A DNA stretch of 64,000 bases from NCBI RefSeq assembly GCF_012275445.1, contig NZ_JAAZQK010000008.1, positions 248,001 through 312,000 on the forward strand, written 5' to 3'. The DNA is from Rhizobacter sp. SG703. GTDB taxonomy: Bacteria > Pseudomonadota > Gammaproteobacteria > Burkholderiales > Burkholderiaceae_C. Every line of letters starts with the position of its first letter. Within the stretch, counting starts at the first letter, position 1. Shown here in pieces: positions 46,965 to 55,296 of this stretch. The notes beneath the pieces are model-generated. The model made no database searches. It was given only the letters and a program-made list of their open reading frames with translations, and had not been told where the DNA came from. The position numbers and the translations under genes are program-made.

Positions 46965-47023
46965 CCGTTCGCGCTGAGCAGGGACTGAGCTTGTCGAACG
47001 ACAAGCTCAGTCCGAACGGTTTT
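46965..47023. terminator. Bidirectional terminator made of the CCTGAGC/GTCGAAG repeat
   Basis: GGACTGAGCTTGTCG at 46982-46996 pairs perfectly with CGACAAGCTCAGTCC at 46999-47013, and CCGTTCG at 46965-46971 can pair with CGAACGG at 47013-47019. TTTT follows on the plus strand. The hairpin lies between the convergent pcaF and EamA genes, and the stop of the EamA gene (47007-47009) is inside it. Confidence 0.8.
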
Positions 47024-47918
47024 CTTGCCTGGACCGCCAGCGCGGCCACAGCAGGTTCAACGCCAGCCCCGCCATCACCAGTCCCGCGGCGACCAGCTTC
47101 CACGCCGGCAGCGATTCCCCGAGCCACCAGGACGAGGCGCCCATGCCGAACACCGGCACCAGCAGCGCCATCGGCGTGATGGTCGCGGCCGGGTGGCGCG
47201 CGAGCAGCCAGCCCCACGCCGCATAGCCGAACAGCGTGTTGCCGACCGATTGCCACAGCACCGAGGCCCAGGTCACCGCATCGGCCTGGCGCAGGCCGGC
47301 CTCGATCGCCGCGCCGCCTTCGAACCACCACGACAGCAGGAACAGCGGCGGCACCGCGGCGGCGCTGCTCCACACCACGTAGGCGAGCATGTTCACGCGG
47401 CCGGCGGCGCGGCTGACGATGTTGCCGCCGGCCCACGACAGTGCGGCGAACAGCACCATCAGCACGCCGGCCACCGTGGTGTCGCCGCCGGTGTGCGAAC
47501 CGCCGGCGTGTGAACCGATGACGACGATGCCGGCCGCCGCCAGCCCCAGCGCGGCCCACTGGAACGGCCGCACCACCTCGCCGCTGCCGCGCATCGCGAG
47601 GCCGATCGTGAAGAACACCTGCGTCTGCACGACCAGCGACGCGAGCCCCGGCGTGATGTGCCCGCGCATCGCGAGGTACAGCACGCCGAACTGGCCGACG
47701 CCGATCAGCAGCCCGTAGGCCGCGAGGTTGCGCCACGGCACCGCCGGGCGCGGCAGGAAGAACACCGCCGGCAGCAGCGCGAACGCGAAGCGCAGCGCGG
47801 CGAACAGCAGCGGCGGCAGGTGTGCGAGCCCGAGCTTGATGACGACGAAGTTGGTGCCCCAGACCGCGACCACCAGCAGCGCCAGAAAGAAGTGCCGCGC
47901 CGGCAGCGGCGCACTCAT
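47007..47918 (-). CDS. EamA/DMT-family transporter
   Basis: The 303-residue protein has ten predicted helices in two EamA repeats. The first starts FLALLVVAVWGTNFVVIKLGL and contains FAALRFAFALLPAVFFLPRP. The second starts GVLMVLFAALSWAGGNIVSR, with PMALLVPVFGMGASSWWLGESLPAWKLVAAGLVMAGLAL. It is a drug/metabolite exporter of the RhaT/YdcZ superfamily with unknown substrate. Its last codons lie in the dispersed hairpin repeat. Confidence 0.88.
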   Translation of the reverse strand: MSAPLPARHFFLALLVVAVWGTNFVVIKLGLAHLPPLLFAALRFAFALLPAVFFLPRPAVPWRNLAAYGLLIGVGQFGVLYLAMRGHITPGLASLVVQTQVFFTIGLAMRGSGEVVRPFQWAALGLAAAGIVVIGSHAGGSHTGGDTTVAGVLMVLFAALSWAGGNIVSRAAGRVNMLAYVVWSSAAAVPPLFLLSWWFEGGAAIEAGLRQADAVTWASVLWQSVGNTLFGYAAWGWLLARHPAATITPMALLVPVFGMGASSWWLGESLPAWKLVAAGLVMAGLALNLLWPRWRSRQENRSD

Positions 47919-49021
47919 GCCAGCACCACGCGATTGCGCCCGGCGCCCTTCGCGGCGCGCAGCGCCTGGTCGGCCCGCGCGATGGTGTCGGCCACCGACT
48001 CGCCGGCCCGGTGCTCGGTGACGCCGGCCGAGAAGCTGACGTGGATCGGCGGCCCCTGCGCGTCGATCTGCATCGCGAAGATGCGCTCGCGCAGCCGCTC
48101 GAGCCCGAGCCGCGCGAGCGAAGCGCGGGTGTCCGACAGCAGCAGCAGGAACTGCTCACCCTGCCAGCGCCCGAGCAGGTCGGAGATGCGGATCACGTTC
48201 AGCGCCTCGCGGGCGAAGCGTTTCAGCAGCCGGTCGCCGAACTCGTGGCCCTGCAGGTCGTTGATCTTGCGGAAGCCGTCGAGGTCGATCATCGCGAGGC
48301 AGAAGGTGTAGCCGGAGCGCACGCCGCGCTGGCGTTCCTGCTCCATCAGTTCCTGCATGTGGCGGCGGTTGATCAGGCCGGTCATCTCGTCGCGGGTGGC
48401 CAGGTCCTGGATGCGCGCGAGCGCGGTCGACAGCTCCTTCTTCTGCCGCCGCATCCGTTCGCGCAGCCGGCTGAGCTGCCCGGCCAGCACCGCGATCGCC
48501 GGCACCATGATCGCGATCATGATGAAGTGCCCCCACTCGACGGCCGGCTCGTAGGTGGCCGGGTCGTGCCAGGCCATCGCGGCCATCGTCGCGCCGAACA
48601 GCGCCACCGCGAACAGCGCGATGCGCATCACCTGCGACGGCGGCAGCGCGTACATGCTGAACATGAAGATCACCATCAGGATGGGGAAGGCCCCACCGCG
48701 GCCTGCGCCGGCCAGCGCGTAGCCGGCGGCGCCGCAGACGATCGCGAACACCATCTGCGGCCGCGTCAGCGCCGGGTCGGGCAGCTTCAGGTTGACCCCG
48801 CTGCGGATCACGCCGAAGAAGATCGCGAAACCGCCGACGAGCACCACGCTCCACAACGCCACCGGCCACGCCGGCGCGAGGCTGGCGAACACCAGGTACT
48901 GCATGTTGAAAACGCTGCCAAGCACCAGCAGCATCGCGACGCCGCATTGCACGAGCCGCAAGCGCTGCTTGGGTTCGGTGCCGAACACGCGGTCGGCGAG
49001 GGAAACGAGGACGGTCCGCAC
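47915..49021 (-). CDS. Membrane GGDEF-domain protein with a degenerate active-site motif
   Basis: The 368-residue protein has about six hydrophobic segments (residues 25-175), a coiled-coil linker (LSRLRERMRRQKKELSTALARIQDL) and a GGDEF domain with RDEMTGLINRRHM near residue 210. The signature position reads RWQGEQFLLLL near 290 instead of R-x-GG(D/E)EF. The first Gly is Gln and the Glu that follows the metal ligand is Gln, so activity is doubtful and a sensor or GTP-binding role is possible. The gene overlaps the EamA gene by four bases. Confidence 0.85.
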   Translation of the reverse strand: MRTVLVSLADRVFGTEPKQRLRLVQCGVAMLLVLGSVFNMQYLVFASLAPAWPVALWSVVLVGGFAIFFGVIRSGVNLKLPDPALTRPQMVFAIVCGAAGYALAGAGRGGAFPILMVIFMFSMYALPPSQVMRIALFAVALFGATMAAMAWHDPATYEPAVEWGHFIMIAIMVPAIAVLAGQLSRLRERMRRQKKELSTALARIQDLATRDEMTGLINRRHMQELMEQERQRGVRSGYTFCLAMIDLDGFRKINDLQGHEFGDRLLKRFAREALNVIRISDLLGRWQGEQFLLLLSDTRASLARLGLERLRERIFAMQIDAQGPPIHVSFSAGVTEHRAGESVADTIARADQALRAAKGAGRNRVVLA

Positions 49022-49070
49022 GGGGCGAGAGGTTAGCAGCCTCGCGGCTGCCGGCCTGCCGGCCGCGCGA

Positions 49071-50357
49071 TCAGGCGTTCCAGCGGGTCAGTGCCAGCGC
49101 GCCGAGCATGGTGCCGTCGATGGCCGCGTCGCCGACCTGGCAGCGGTGCGCGGGCAGGCACTGCGCCAGCAGCGCGAGGTACGTCGCATTGCGTGCGAGC
49201 GGCCCTTCGACGACCACCGGCGACGGCCCGGACAAGGCCTGCACGCGTTCGGCCGTCATCGCGGCGCAGTACCGCGCGGCCAGCGTGGCGCGCTGCACCG
49301 GCGCGAGCCGCTGCGGCGCGTGCGAGGTGATGTCGTCGTCGCCGCAGACGACGCGCGGCCCGCTGCCATCGGCCGACGGCCGCGCCTCGATGCCCGCATC
49401 GGCCAGCGCCGGCAGGCACGCCAGGTCCGCTGCGTCCGGATCGGCGCCGGCACACAGGGCCGCGTGGTCGCGCCCGCCCATGAACCGCGCAGTCGGCACC
49501 GGGTCCTGCGCGACCGACACATTGGCCAGCATGTCGGCCGACAGGTCGAGGCGATCGACCTGGCCGCCGCAGGCCATCACCACGGTCCAGGTGCCCGAGG
49601 TCACCAGCGTCATCGCCGGCGAGCGCCGCAGGTGGCGTGCGAGGCAGGCGTTGCTGTCGTGCACGCCGGCATGCACGAGGCAGTCGGTCGGCAGCCCGAG
49701 GCGCTGCGCCAGTTCCGGTCGCACCGGGCCCAGCACCTCCCAGGCCGAGCGCAGCGGCGCAAAGCGCCGGTCCCAGCCTTCGGCGCGCGCGAGGCGCGAC
49801 CAGTGGCGCGTCACCGGGGCCCACAGATGCGTGTGGCATCCCAGCGAACTCGATTCGCTCGCCGCGACGCCGCTCAGGCGCCAGGCCCAGTACTGCGGGT
49901 ACGGCAGCAAGGTGCTTGCCCGTGCAAATTCGCGCGGGCATTCGCGCGCCAGCCAGTACCAGGGCCGGGCCGCGTTGAGCCCCATCGGCAGATGCGGCGA
50001 CAGCGTTTCGCGCAGGTCGCCCACGGCGTCGGCGTAGGCATCCCGTTGACTCGCATAGGCATCGAACTCGTAGTCGACGATCGGCAGCACCAGCCCGTTC
50101 GCATCGATGGCCGCGAAGGCGGCGCCGTGCGTGCTGGTGATGAGGCGATCGACACGGAACTCCACCGCCAGCGACGCGAGGCTGTTCCACAGCCACGCCT
50201 CGATGCCGTCGGTGTCCAGTGCGGCATAGCCGATGGGGCTTTGGACGCTGGCGTTGTCGCGGGTCCGGACGGCGAGGACCTTGTCGCTCGCATCGAGGGC
50301 ACACAGCTTGACGTGGGTCTTGCCGATGTCGAGCACGACGGCGACGGACGGTTTCAT
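49071..50357 (-). CDS. rhaK: L-rhamnulose kinase of the FGGY family
   Basis: The 428-residue kinase has the FGGY fold: VVLDIGKTHVKLCALD at the N-terminus, TSTHGAAFAAI near residue 80, and HAGVHDSNACLARHL with SGTWTVVM near 235. It phosphorylates L-rhamnulose for cleavage by RhaD. It belongs to the rhizobial RhaK type rather than enteric RhaB. It is the last gene of the leftward rhamnose cluster. The start at 50357 has GAGGAC upstream, and a 33-codon longer frame was rejected. Confidence 0.88.
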   Translation of the reverse strand: MKPSVAVVLDIGKTHVKLCALDASDKVLAVRTRDNASVQSPIGYAALDTDGIEAWLWNSLASLAVEFRVDRLITSTHGAAFAAIDANGLVLPIVDYEFDAYASQRDAYADAVGDLRETLSPHLPMGLNAARPWYWLARECPREFARASTLLPYPQYWAWRLSGVAASESSSLGCHTHLWAPVTRHWSRLARAEGWDRRFAPLRSAWEVLGPVRPELAQRLGLPTDCLVHAGVHDSNACLARHLRRSPAMTLVTSGTWTVVMACGGQVDRLDLSADMLANVSVAQDPVPTARFMGGRDHAALCAGADPDAADLACLPALADAGIEARPSADGSGPRVVCGDDDITSHAPQRLAPVQRATLAARYCAAMTAERVQALSGPSPVVVEGPLARNATYLALLAQCLPAHRCQVGDAAIDGTMLGALALTRWNA

Positions 50358-50368
50358 CTCGACCGTCC

Positions 50369-50683
50369 TCACCCCAGGTGAAACATGGGTGCCAACGCCA
50401 CGACCCGAGGCGCCAGCGACGGCTCGACCTCCATCAGCTCGGCCATGTGGGCCCACCAGCGCTTCATGACCGGATGCGACGGCAGCTCATCCATCCGGTG
50501 ATCCACGGGACGGCGCAACACCGCGAACAGCGCCAGGCTCTCCTCGTCGAGAAAGATGCTGTAGTCGCGCACGCCGGCCTCATGCAGCAGCGCGGCCAGC
50601 TCCGGCCACAGCGCATCGTGCCGCCGCTTGTACTCCGCCGCGCACCCCGGCTTCAGCGTCATCCGGAACGCGACCTGCTCCAT
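50369..50683 (-). CDS. rhaM: L-rhamnose mutarotase
   Basis: The 104-residue length and motifs are diagnostic: MTLKPGCAAEYKRRHDALWPELAALLHEAGVRDYSIFLD at the N-terminus and VMKRWWAHMAELMEVEPS near residue 75. The conserved His in RRHDALW and the WW pair line the active site in the family. It interconverts alpha and beta L-rhamnose. It overlaps the rhaQ stop by one base, and rhaK follows 11 bases later. Confidence 0.93.
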   Translation of the reverse strand: MEQVAFRMTLKPGCAAEYKRRHDALWPELAALLHEAGVRDYSIFLDEESLALFAVLRRPVDHRMDELPSHPVMKRWWAHMAELMEVEPSLAPRVVALAPMFHLG

Positions 50684-51648
50684 CACAGCAGCACCCGCGG
50701 GCCGCGCAGCAGCCGCGGCATCACCATCGAGACGATCAACAGGATGCCGACGATCATCGCCATCACGATGCCCGAGACGTTCGCCATGCCGAGCGCGAAG
50801 GTGAACAAGCCCAGCAGCAACACCGCCAGCAGCACGCCGACGATGCTGCCGCGGCCGCCTTCGATCGCGACGCCGCCGAGGATCACCATCGTCACCGCGT
50901 CCAGCTCCCAGCCGAGCGCGATGTTCGGCCGCGTGCTGCCGATGCGGCCAGTCAGCAGCACCGCCGCCAGCGCCGCCATCAGGCCGGCGAACACGAACAG
51001 CGCGAAGCGGTGGCGGTCGACCTCGATGCCAGAGAAGCGCGAGGCCACCGGGTTCGCGCCGATCGCCACCAGGCGGCGACCGGTCACGGTGCGGTGCAGC
51101 AGCACCGCGACGCCCGCCGCCATCAGCAGCAGGATCGCGAACTCGATCGGCACGATCAGCCACGGCAGGCCGACCAGGTCGCCCAGGTAGCCGTTGCCCA
51201 GCACCGACAGCGCGTCGGGGTAGCCAGTGATCGCCTGGTCGCCGAGCACCACCAGCGCGATCCCGCGGTACAGCGACAGGCTGCCGATGGTGACGACGAT
51301 CGACGGCAGGCGCCAGGCAGTGACGAGCCAGCCGTTCAACGCGCCGGCCGCCGCCCCGGTGCCGAACGCGGCCAGCAGCATCAGCGGCAGGCCGGCGCCG
51401 GCCTTCATCGCCAAGCCCATCGCCAGCGAGCACAGCGACAGCGTCGCGGCGATCGACAGGTCGATCTCGCCGGCCATGATCAACAGCGCCATCGCGAGGG
51501 CCAGCAAGCCCTTCTCGCTGAAGTTGAAGCTGCTGTCGGCCAGCGCGTACGGCGTCATGAAGCCGTCGATGCCGAGGCCGAAGCCGGCCAGCAGCAACAC
51601 CAGCAGCGCGAGCAGCAGCCGCTCCCACGTTCCGAATGCATGGGTCAT
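50683..51648 (-). CDS. rhaQ: L-rhamnose ABC transporter permease
   Basis: The 321-residue CUT2-type permease has about nine helices, with LIMAGEIDLSIAATLSLCSLA near residue 58 and LPSIVVTIGSLSLYRGIALV near 112. The loop GRRLVAIGANPVASRFSGIE lies near 190. It pairs with RhaP in the membrane and with the ATPase RhaT. Its ATG at 51648 directly follows the end of an intergenic repeat that supplies its ribosome site. Confidence 0.9.
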   Translation of the reverse strand: MTHAFGTWERLLLALLVLLLAGFGLGIDGFMTPYALADSSFNFSEKGLLALAMALLIMAGEIDLSIAATLSLCSLAMGLAMKAGAGLPLMLLAAFGTGAAAGALNGWLVTAWRLPSIVVTIGSLSLYRGIALVVLGDQAITGYPDALSVLGNGYLGDLVGLPWLIVPIEFAILLLMAAGVAVLLHRTVTGRRLVAIGANPVASRFSGIEVDRHRFALFVFAGLMAALAAVLLTGRIGSTRPNIALGWELDAVTMVILGGVAIEGGRGSIVGVLLAVLLLGLFTFALGMANVSGIVMAMIVGILLIVSMVMPRLLRGPRVLL

Positions 51649-51727
51649 GACAGCCCCTCGTCCGATGAAATACCTCGGCCGGTCCCCCGAGGGGACCCGG
51701 TCCGGCTTGGGGCGGCCCGGCGCTCGG
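51649..51727 (-). repeat. Intergenic repeat, copy C, supplying the rhaQ ribosome-binding site
   Basis: Read on the minus strand, this copy begins CCGAGCGCCGGGCCGCCC, has the hairpin GGTCCCC/GGGGACC, and ends GACGAGGGGCTGTC directly before the rhaQ ATG. Compared with copies A and B, an A-T pair of the hairpin is replaced by G-C, keeping the stem intact. It splits rhaP from rhaQ inside the rhamnose operon. Confidence 0.85.
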
Positions 51728-51733
51728 ACCGGA

Positions 51734-52717
51734 TCATGCGGGCACCTCGCGTCGCTCCAGGATCTGCCGGCCGCTGCGCCGCTGCGCACCGGCGTTCACC
51801 GCGACCGACACCAGGATCACCACGCCGGCAATCGCCTGCTGCCAGAACGGCGAGACCTGGATCACCGGCAACGCGCCATTGACGACGCCGATGAACAGCA
51901 CGCCGAGCACCGCGCCGGCGACGCTGCCGACCCCGCCACCGATGCTGACGCCGCCGATCACGCAGGCGGCGATCACCGTCAGCTCGTAGCCGGCCGCCAG
52001 TTCGGTGAACGCGATCGCATAGCGGCCGACCCACAGCAGCCCGGCCAGGCCGGCCAGCGCGCCCGACATCGCATACACCAGCAGCAGGCGCCGCCGCAGC
52101 GGGATGCCGACATACGCCGCCGCGGTCGGGTTGCCGCCCAGCGCGTAAAGCTCGCGTCCCTCGCGGCGCCAGCGCAGGAACACGGCCATCGCGAGCACCA
52201 CCGCCGCGGCGATCCACACCAGCGCCGGCAGGCCGGCCCATTGCTCGCGCGGCAGGCCCTTGATGACCGGGTGGATCTGGTGGTCGGAGATCCACGCGCC
52301 GTGGCTCGCGACGAAGATCGCGCCGCGGTAGGCCGACAAGGTGCCGAGCGTCACGACGATCGGCGGCAGCTCGAAGAACGTGATCAGCCAGCCGTTGACG
52401 AGGCCGAGCAGCGTGCCGATCGCGACCGCCAGCAGCAGCAGCGGCACGACGCCCAGCTGCGGCAGCGCCCGCCCGGCCAGCGCGCACAGCATGCCGGTCA
52501 GCGCCAGGTTCGATGCGGCCGACAGGTCGACGCCGCGCGTCAGCAGCACCAGCATCTGGCCCATCACCAGGATCGCGAGGATCGCCGAATCGTTCGCGAT
52601 GTCGAGCGCGTTGTGCCAGGTCAGGAACACCGGCGCGCGCGCGCCGACCGCCAGCGCGATCGCGGCGATGATGACCAGCAGCGCGAGCTCGCGCGGTCGA
52701 TCCTTCAGCAGCCTCAT
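51734..52717 (-). CDS. rhaP: L-rhamnose ABC transporter permease
   Basis: The 327-residue CUT2-type permease has about nine helices, with GQMLVLLTRGVDLSAASNLALTG near residue 55 and LPPIVVTLGTLSAYRGAIFV near 115. The loop GRELYALGGNPTAAAYVGIP is near 190. With RhaQ it forms the rhamnose channel. The start overlaps the rhaT stop in an ATGA. Confidence 0.9.
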   Translation of the reverse strand: MRLLKDRPRELALLVIIAAIALAVGARAPVFLTWHNALDIANDSAILAILVMGQMLVLLTRGVDLSAASNLALTGMLCALAGRALPQLGVVPLLLLAVAIGTLLGLVNGWLITFFELPPIVVTLGTLSAYRGAIFVASHGAWISDHQIHPVIKGLPREQWAGLPALVWIAAAVVLAMAVFLRWRREGRELYALGGNPTAAAYVGIPLRRRLLLVYAMSGALAGLAGLLWVGRYAIAFTELAAGYELTVIAACVIGGVSIGGGVGSVAGAVLGVLFIGVVNGALPVIQVSPFWQQAIAGVVILVSVAVNAGAQRRSGRQILERREVPA

Positions 52718-54249
52718 GCGGCCAGCTCGCGCAGCTCGAGCGGCGCGTGCGGCCGCGGCGGTGCGGACAGGCCCGACGCCGCGGCCACGACGGCCTCCGC
52801 CTCGGCTCCGTCGCGCGCGAACTCGGCCACCTGCCGGCCACGCCGCATCACGATCACGCGGTGCGCCAGGTTCATCACCTCCGGCAGCTCCGACGACACC
52901 AGGATCACCGCCAGCCCCTGCGCCACCATCTCGCCGATCAGCTGGTACACCGCCTGCTTCGCACCGACGTCGATGCCCTTGGTCGGCTCGTCGAGGATCA
53001 CGATGCGCGGGTCCAGCCCCAGCCACTTCGCGATCACCACCTTCTGCTGGTTGCCGCCCGACAGCCCCGCCATCGGCGTGTGCGGCGAACCGGTCTTGAT
53101 CTGCAGCCGCTCGATCATTCGCCCGCACAACGCCGATTCGCGCAGCGCCGACAGCCACGGCCCGCGCGCGAAACGCGACAGCCCGGCCAGGCTGATGTTG
53201 TGCTGCACCGAGAAGCTCAGGATGCCGCCCTGGCGCTGCCGCTCCTCCGGCACGTAGGCGATGCCGGCCGCGATCGCGTCGCCGGCGCGGCCGGGCTTGA
53301 AGCGCCGGCCGTCGATCTCGAACTCGCCGCGCGCGTCGGCGTTCAGCCCCATCAACGCGAGCATCGCCTCGCTGCGGCCCGAACCGACCAGCCCGTAGAA
53401 GCCGAGGATCTCGCCGCGCCGCAGCTCGAACGACAGGCCGTCGAATTCGCTTGGGTGCGACAGCCCGCGCACCCGCAGCACCACCTCGCCCGGCGGCGCG
53501 GCCGGGGCCGGGTAGACCTGCTCGATCGCGCGGCCGGCCATCAGCTTCACCAGCTCGCGCTCGTCGGCCTGCGCGATCGCGCCGCAGCCCACCGACGCAC
53601 CGTCGCGCAGCACGAGCCAGCGGTCGGCCACCGCGAAGATCTCGTCGAACTTGTGGGTGATGAAGATCACGCCGACGCCCTGCTCGCGCAAGGTGCGCAC
53701 GAGCCCGTAGAAGTCGCGGATCTCCTGCTGCGACAGCGCGGCCGTCGGCTCGTCGAGGATGACGACCGAGGCCTGTTGCGACAACGCGCGCGCGATCTCC
53801 ACCAGATGCCGCTCGGCCAGGCTCAGGTCCTTGACGAGCGCCGCCGGCGCGAAGCGCGCGCCGATCTTCGCGAGCACCTGCGCCGCCTGGGCGTGCATCG
53901 CCGGCCAGTCGACGAACGGGCCGCGCTGCAGGTGCCGGCCGATGAAGATGTTCTCGGCCACCGACAGCTCGTCGAACATCACCGTTTCCTGGTGGACCGC
54001 GACGATGCCGGCGGCCTGCGAGGCCTGCGCATGCGCGAAGCGCCGCACCTGTCCGTCGAGCTCGATCGTGCCCTCGTCCGGCTGCACCACGCCGGTCAGG
54101 ATCTTCACCAGCGTCGACTTGCCGGCGCCGTTCTCGCCGACCAGCGCGAGCACCTCGCCGCGCTGCAGCTCGAGGTCGACGCCGCGCAATGCGTGCGTCG
54201 CCCCGTAGCGCTTGTGGAGGCCGCGCAGGCGCAGCAGCGGGGAGGTCAT
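52714..54249 (-). CDS. rhaT: L-rhamnose ABC transporter ATPase, two-domain
   Basis: The 511-residue protein has two nucleotide-binding domains. The first has Walker A GENGAGKST near residue 38, the LSLAERHLVEIARAL signature region and Walker B VVILDEPTAAL. The second, from about residue 260, has the degenerate P-loop GLVGSGRSE, signature LSGGNQQK and IVILDEPTKGIDVGAKQ. This is the standard CUT2 layout. It energises rhamnose uptake with RhaP, RhaQ and RhaS. The gene name follows rhizobial usage and is unrelated to the enteric RhaT symporter. Confidence 0.92.
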   Translation of the reverse strand: MTSPLLRLRGLHKRYGATHALRGVDLELQRGEVLALVGENGAGKSTLVKILTGVVQPDEGTIELDGQVRRFAHAQASQAAGIVAVHQETVMFDELSVAENIFIGRHLQRGPFVDWPAMHAQAAQVLAKIGARFAPAALVKDLSLAERHLVEIARALSQQASVVILDEPTAALSQQEIRDFYGLVRTLREQGVGVIFITHKFDEIFAVADRWLVLRDGASVGCGAIAQADERELVKLMAGRAIEQVYPAPAAPPGEVVLRVRGLSHPSEFDGLSFELRRGEILGFYGLVGSGRSEAMLALMGLNADARGEFEIDGRRFKPGRAGDAIAAGIAYVPEERQRQGGILSFSVQHNISLAGLSRFARGPWLSALRESALCGRMIERLQIKTGSPHTPMAGLSGGNQQKVVIAKWLGLDPRIVILDEPTKGIDVGAKQAVYQLIGEMVAQGLAVILVSSELPEVMNLAHRVIVMRRGRQVAEFARDGAEAEAVVAAASGLSAPPRPHAPLELRELAA

Positions 54250-54257
54250 CGGACGGT

Positions 54258-55250
54258 TCAGAAGAATTTCGCAAACTTCTCGACGTTGCCGGCGTCGTAG
54301 GTGAACGGTTCGGCCATCGCCGCCTCGTTGTTCGCGTCCAGCGCCACCGTGCCGACCCGGCCCAGCGACACCTTCTCGCCGGCCGTGCCCTTGGCCTTGC
54401 CGTGCACGAACTGGTGCGCCGCATACACCGCCGAGTAGCCGAGGTCGATCGGGTTCCAGATCGCGAACGACTTCACCGCGCCGCTCTTCACATGGCCGGC
54501 CATCTCCGACGGCAGCCCGAGGCCGGTGACGAACAGCGCGCCGACCTTCTTCTCGTCCTGCACTGCCTTCGCCGCGGCCGCGACGCCGACGGTGGTCGGC
54601 GCGACGATCGCCTTCAGGTTCGGGTAGCTCTTGAACAGGCCCTGCGCCTCGCGGTAGCTCTTGTCGGTCTGGTCGTCGCCGTAGACGACGCTGACCAGCT
54701 TCAGCCCGGTGTACGGCGGCTTCGCGAGCACCTTCTTCATCTCGTCGATCCAGATGTTCTGGTTGGTCGCCTGCGCAGTCGCCGACAGCACCGCGATCTC
54801 GCCGTTCGCGCCGATCGCGTCCTGCGTCATCTTGACGAGCTTCTCGCCGATCAGCGCGTTCGACGACGGGTTCAGGTGCATCAGCCGGCCGTCCTTGCGC
54901 ACGCCGGAATCGAACGACACCACCTTGATGCCGCGCGCCATCGCCTTCTTCAGCGCCGGCACCAATGCGTCCGGATCGTTCGCCGAGATCACGATCGCCT
55001 TCACGTTCTGCGCGATCAGCGAGTTGATGATCTCGATCTGCCCTTCGGCGGTCGCCTTGGCCGGGCCGGTGTAGATGATCTCGACGTCCTTCAGCTCCTT
55101 GGCCGCTTCCTGCGCGCCCTGGTTGGCGGCGTCGAAGAAGCCGTTGCCCAGGCTCTTGACGACCAGCGCGATCTTGTCGGCGGCCATCGCGCCGGGGGCG
55201 AAGGCCGCGCACACCAGCGCGGCCAGCAGGACTTGCAGAGGTTTCTTCAC
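54258..55250 (-). CDS. rhaS: Periplasmic L-rhamnose-binding protein
   Basis: The 330-residue protein has a signal peptide (VLLAALVCAAFAPGAMA, cleaved near residue 23) and the type I periplasmic-binding fold: IALVVKSLGNGFFDAANQGA, VISANDPDALVPALKKAM, SFDSGVRKDGRLMHLNPSSN and FVTGLGLPSEM. The match to RhaS of rhizobial rhamnose systems is supported by the flanking rhaT and rhaI. It delivers L-rhamnose to the permeases. Confidence 0.9.
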   Translation of the reverse strand: MKKPLQVLLAALVCAAFAPGAMAADKIALVVKSLGNGFFDAANQGAQEAAKELKDVEIIYTGPAKATAEGQIEIINSLIAQNVKAIVISANDPDALVPALKKAMARGIKVVSFDSGVRKDGRLMHLNPSSNALIGEKLVKMTQDAIGANGEIAVLSATAQATNQNIWIDEMKKVLAKPPYTGLKLVSVVYGDDQTDKSYREAQGLFKSYPNLKAIVAPTTVGVAAAAKAVQDEKKVGALFVTGLGLPSEMAGHVKSGAVKSFAIWNPIDLGYSAVYAAHQFVHGKAKGTAGEKVSLGRVGTVALDANNEAAMAEPFTYDAGNVEKFAKFF

Positions 55251-55296
55251 GGGGTTGTCTCCTGATTGGTTTTTGGACTGACGGGGGAACGTGAAA

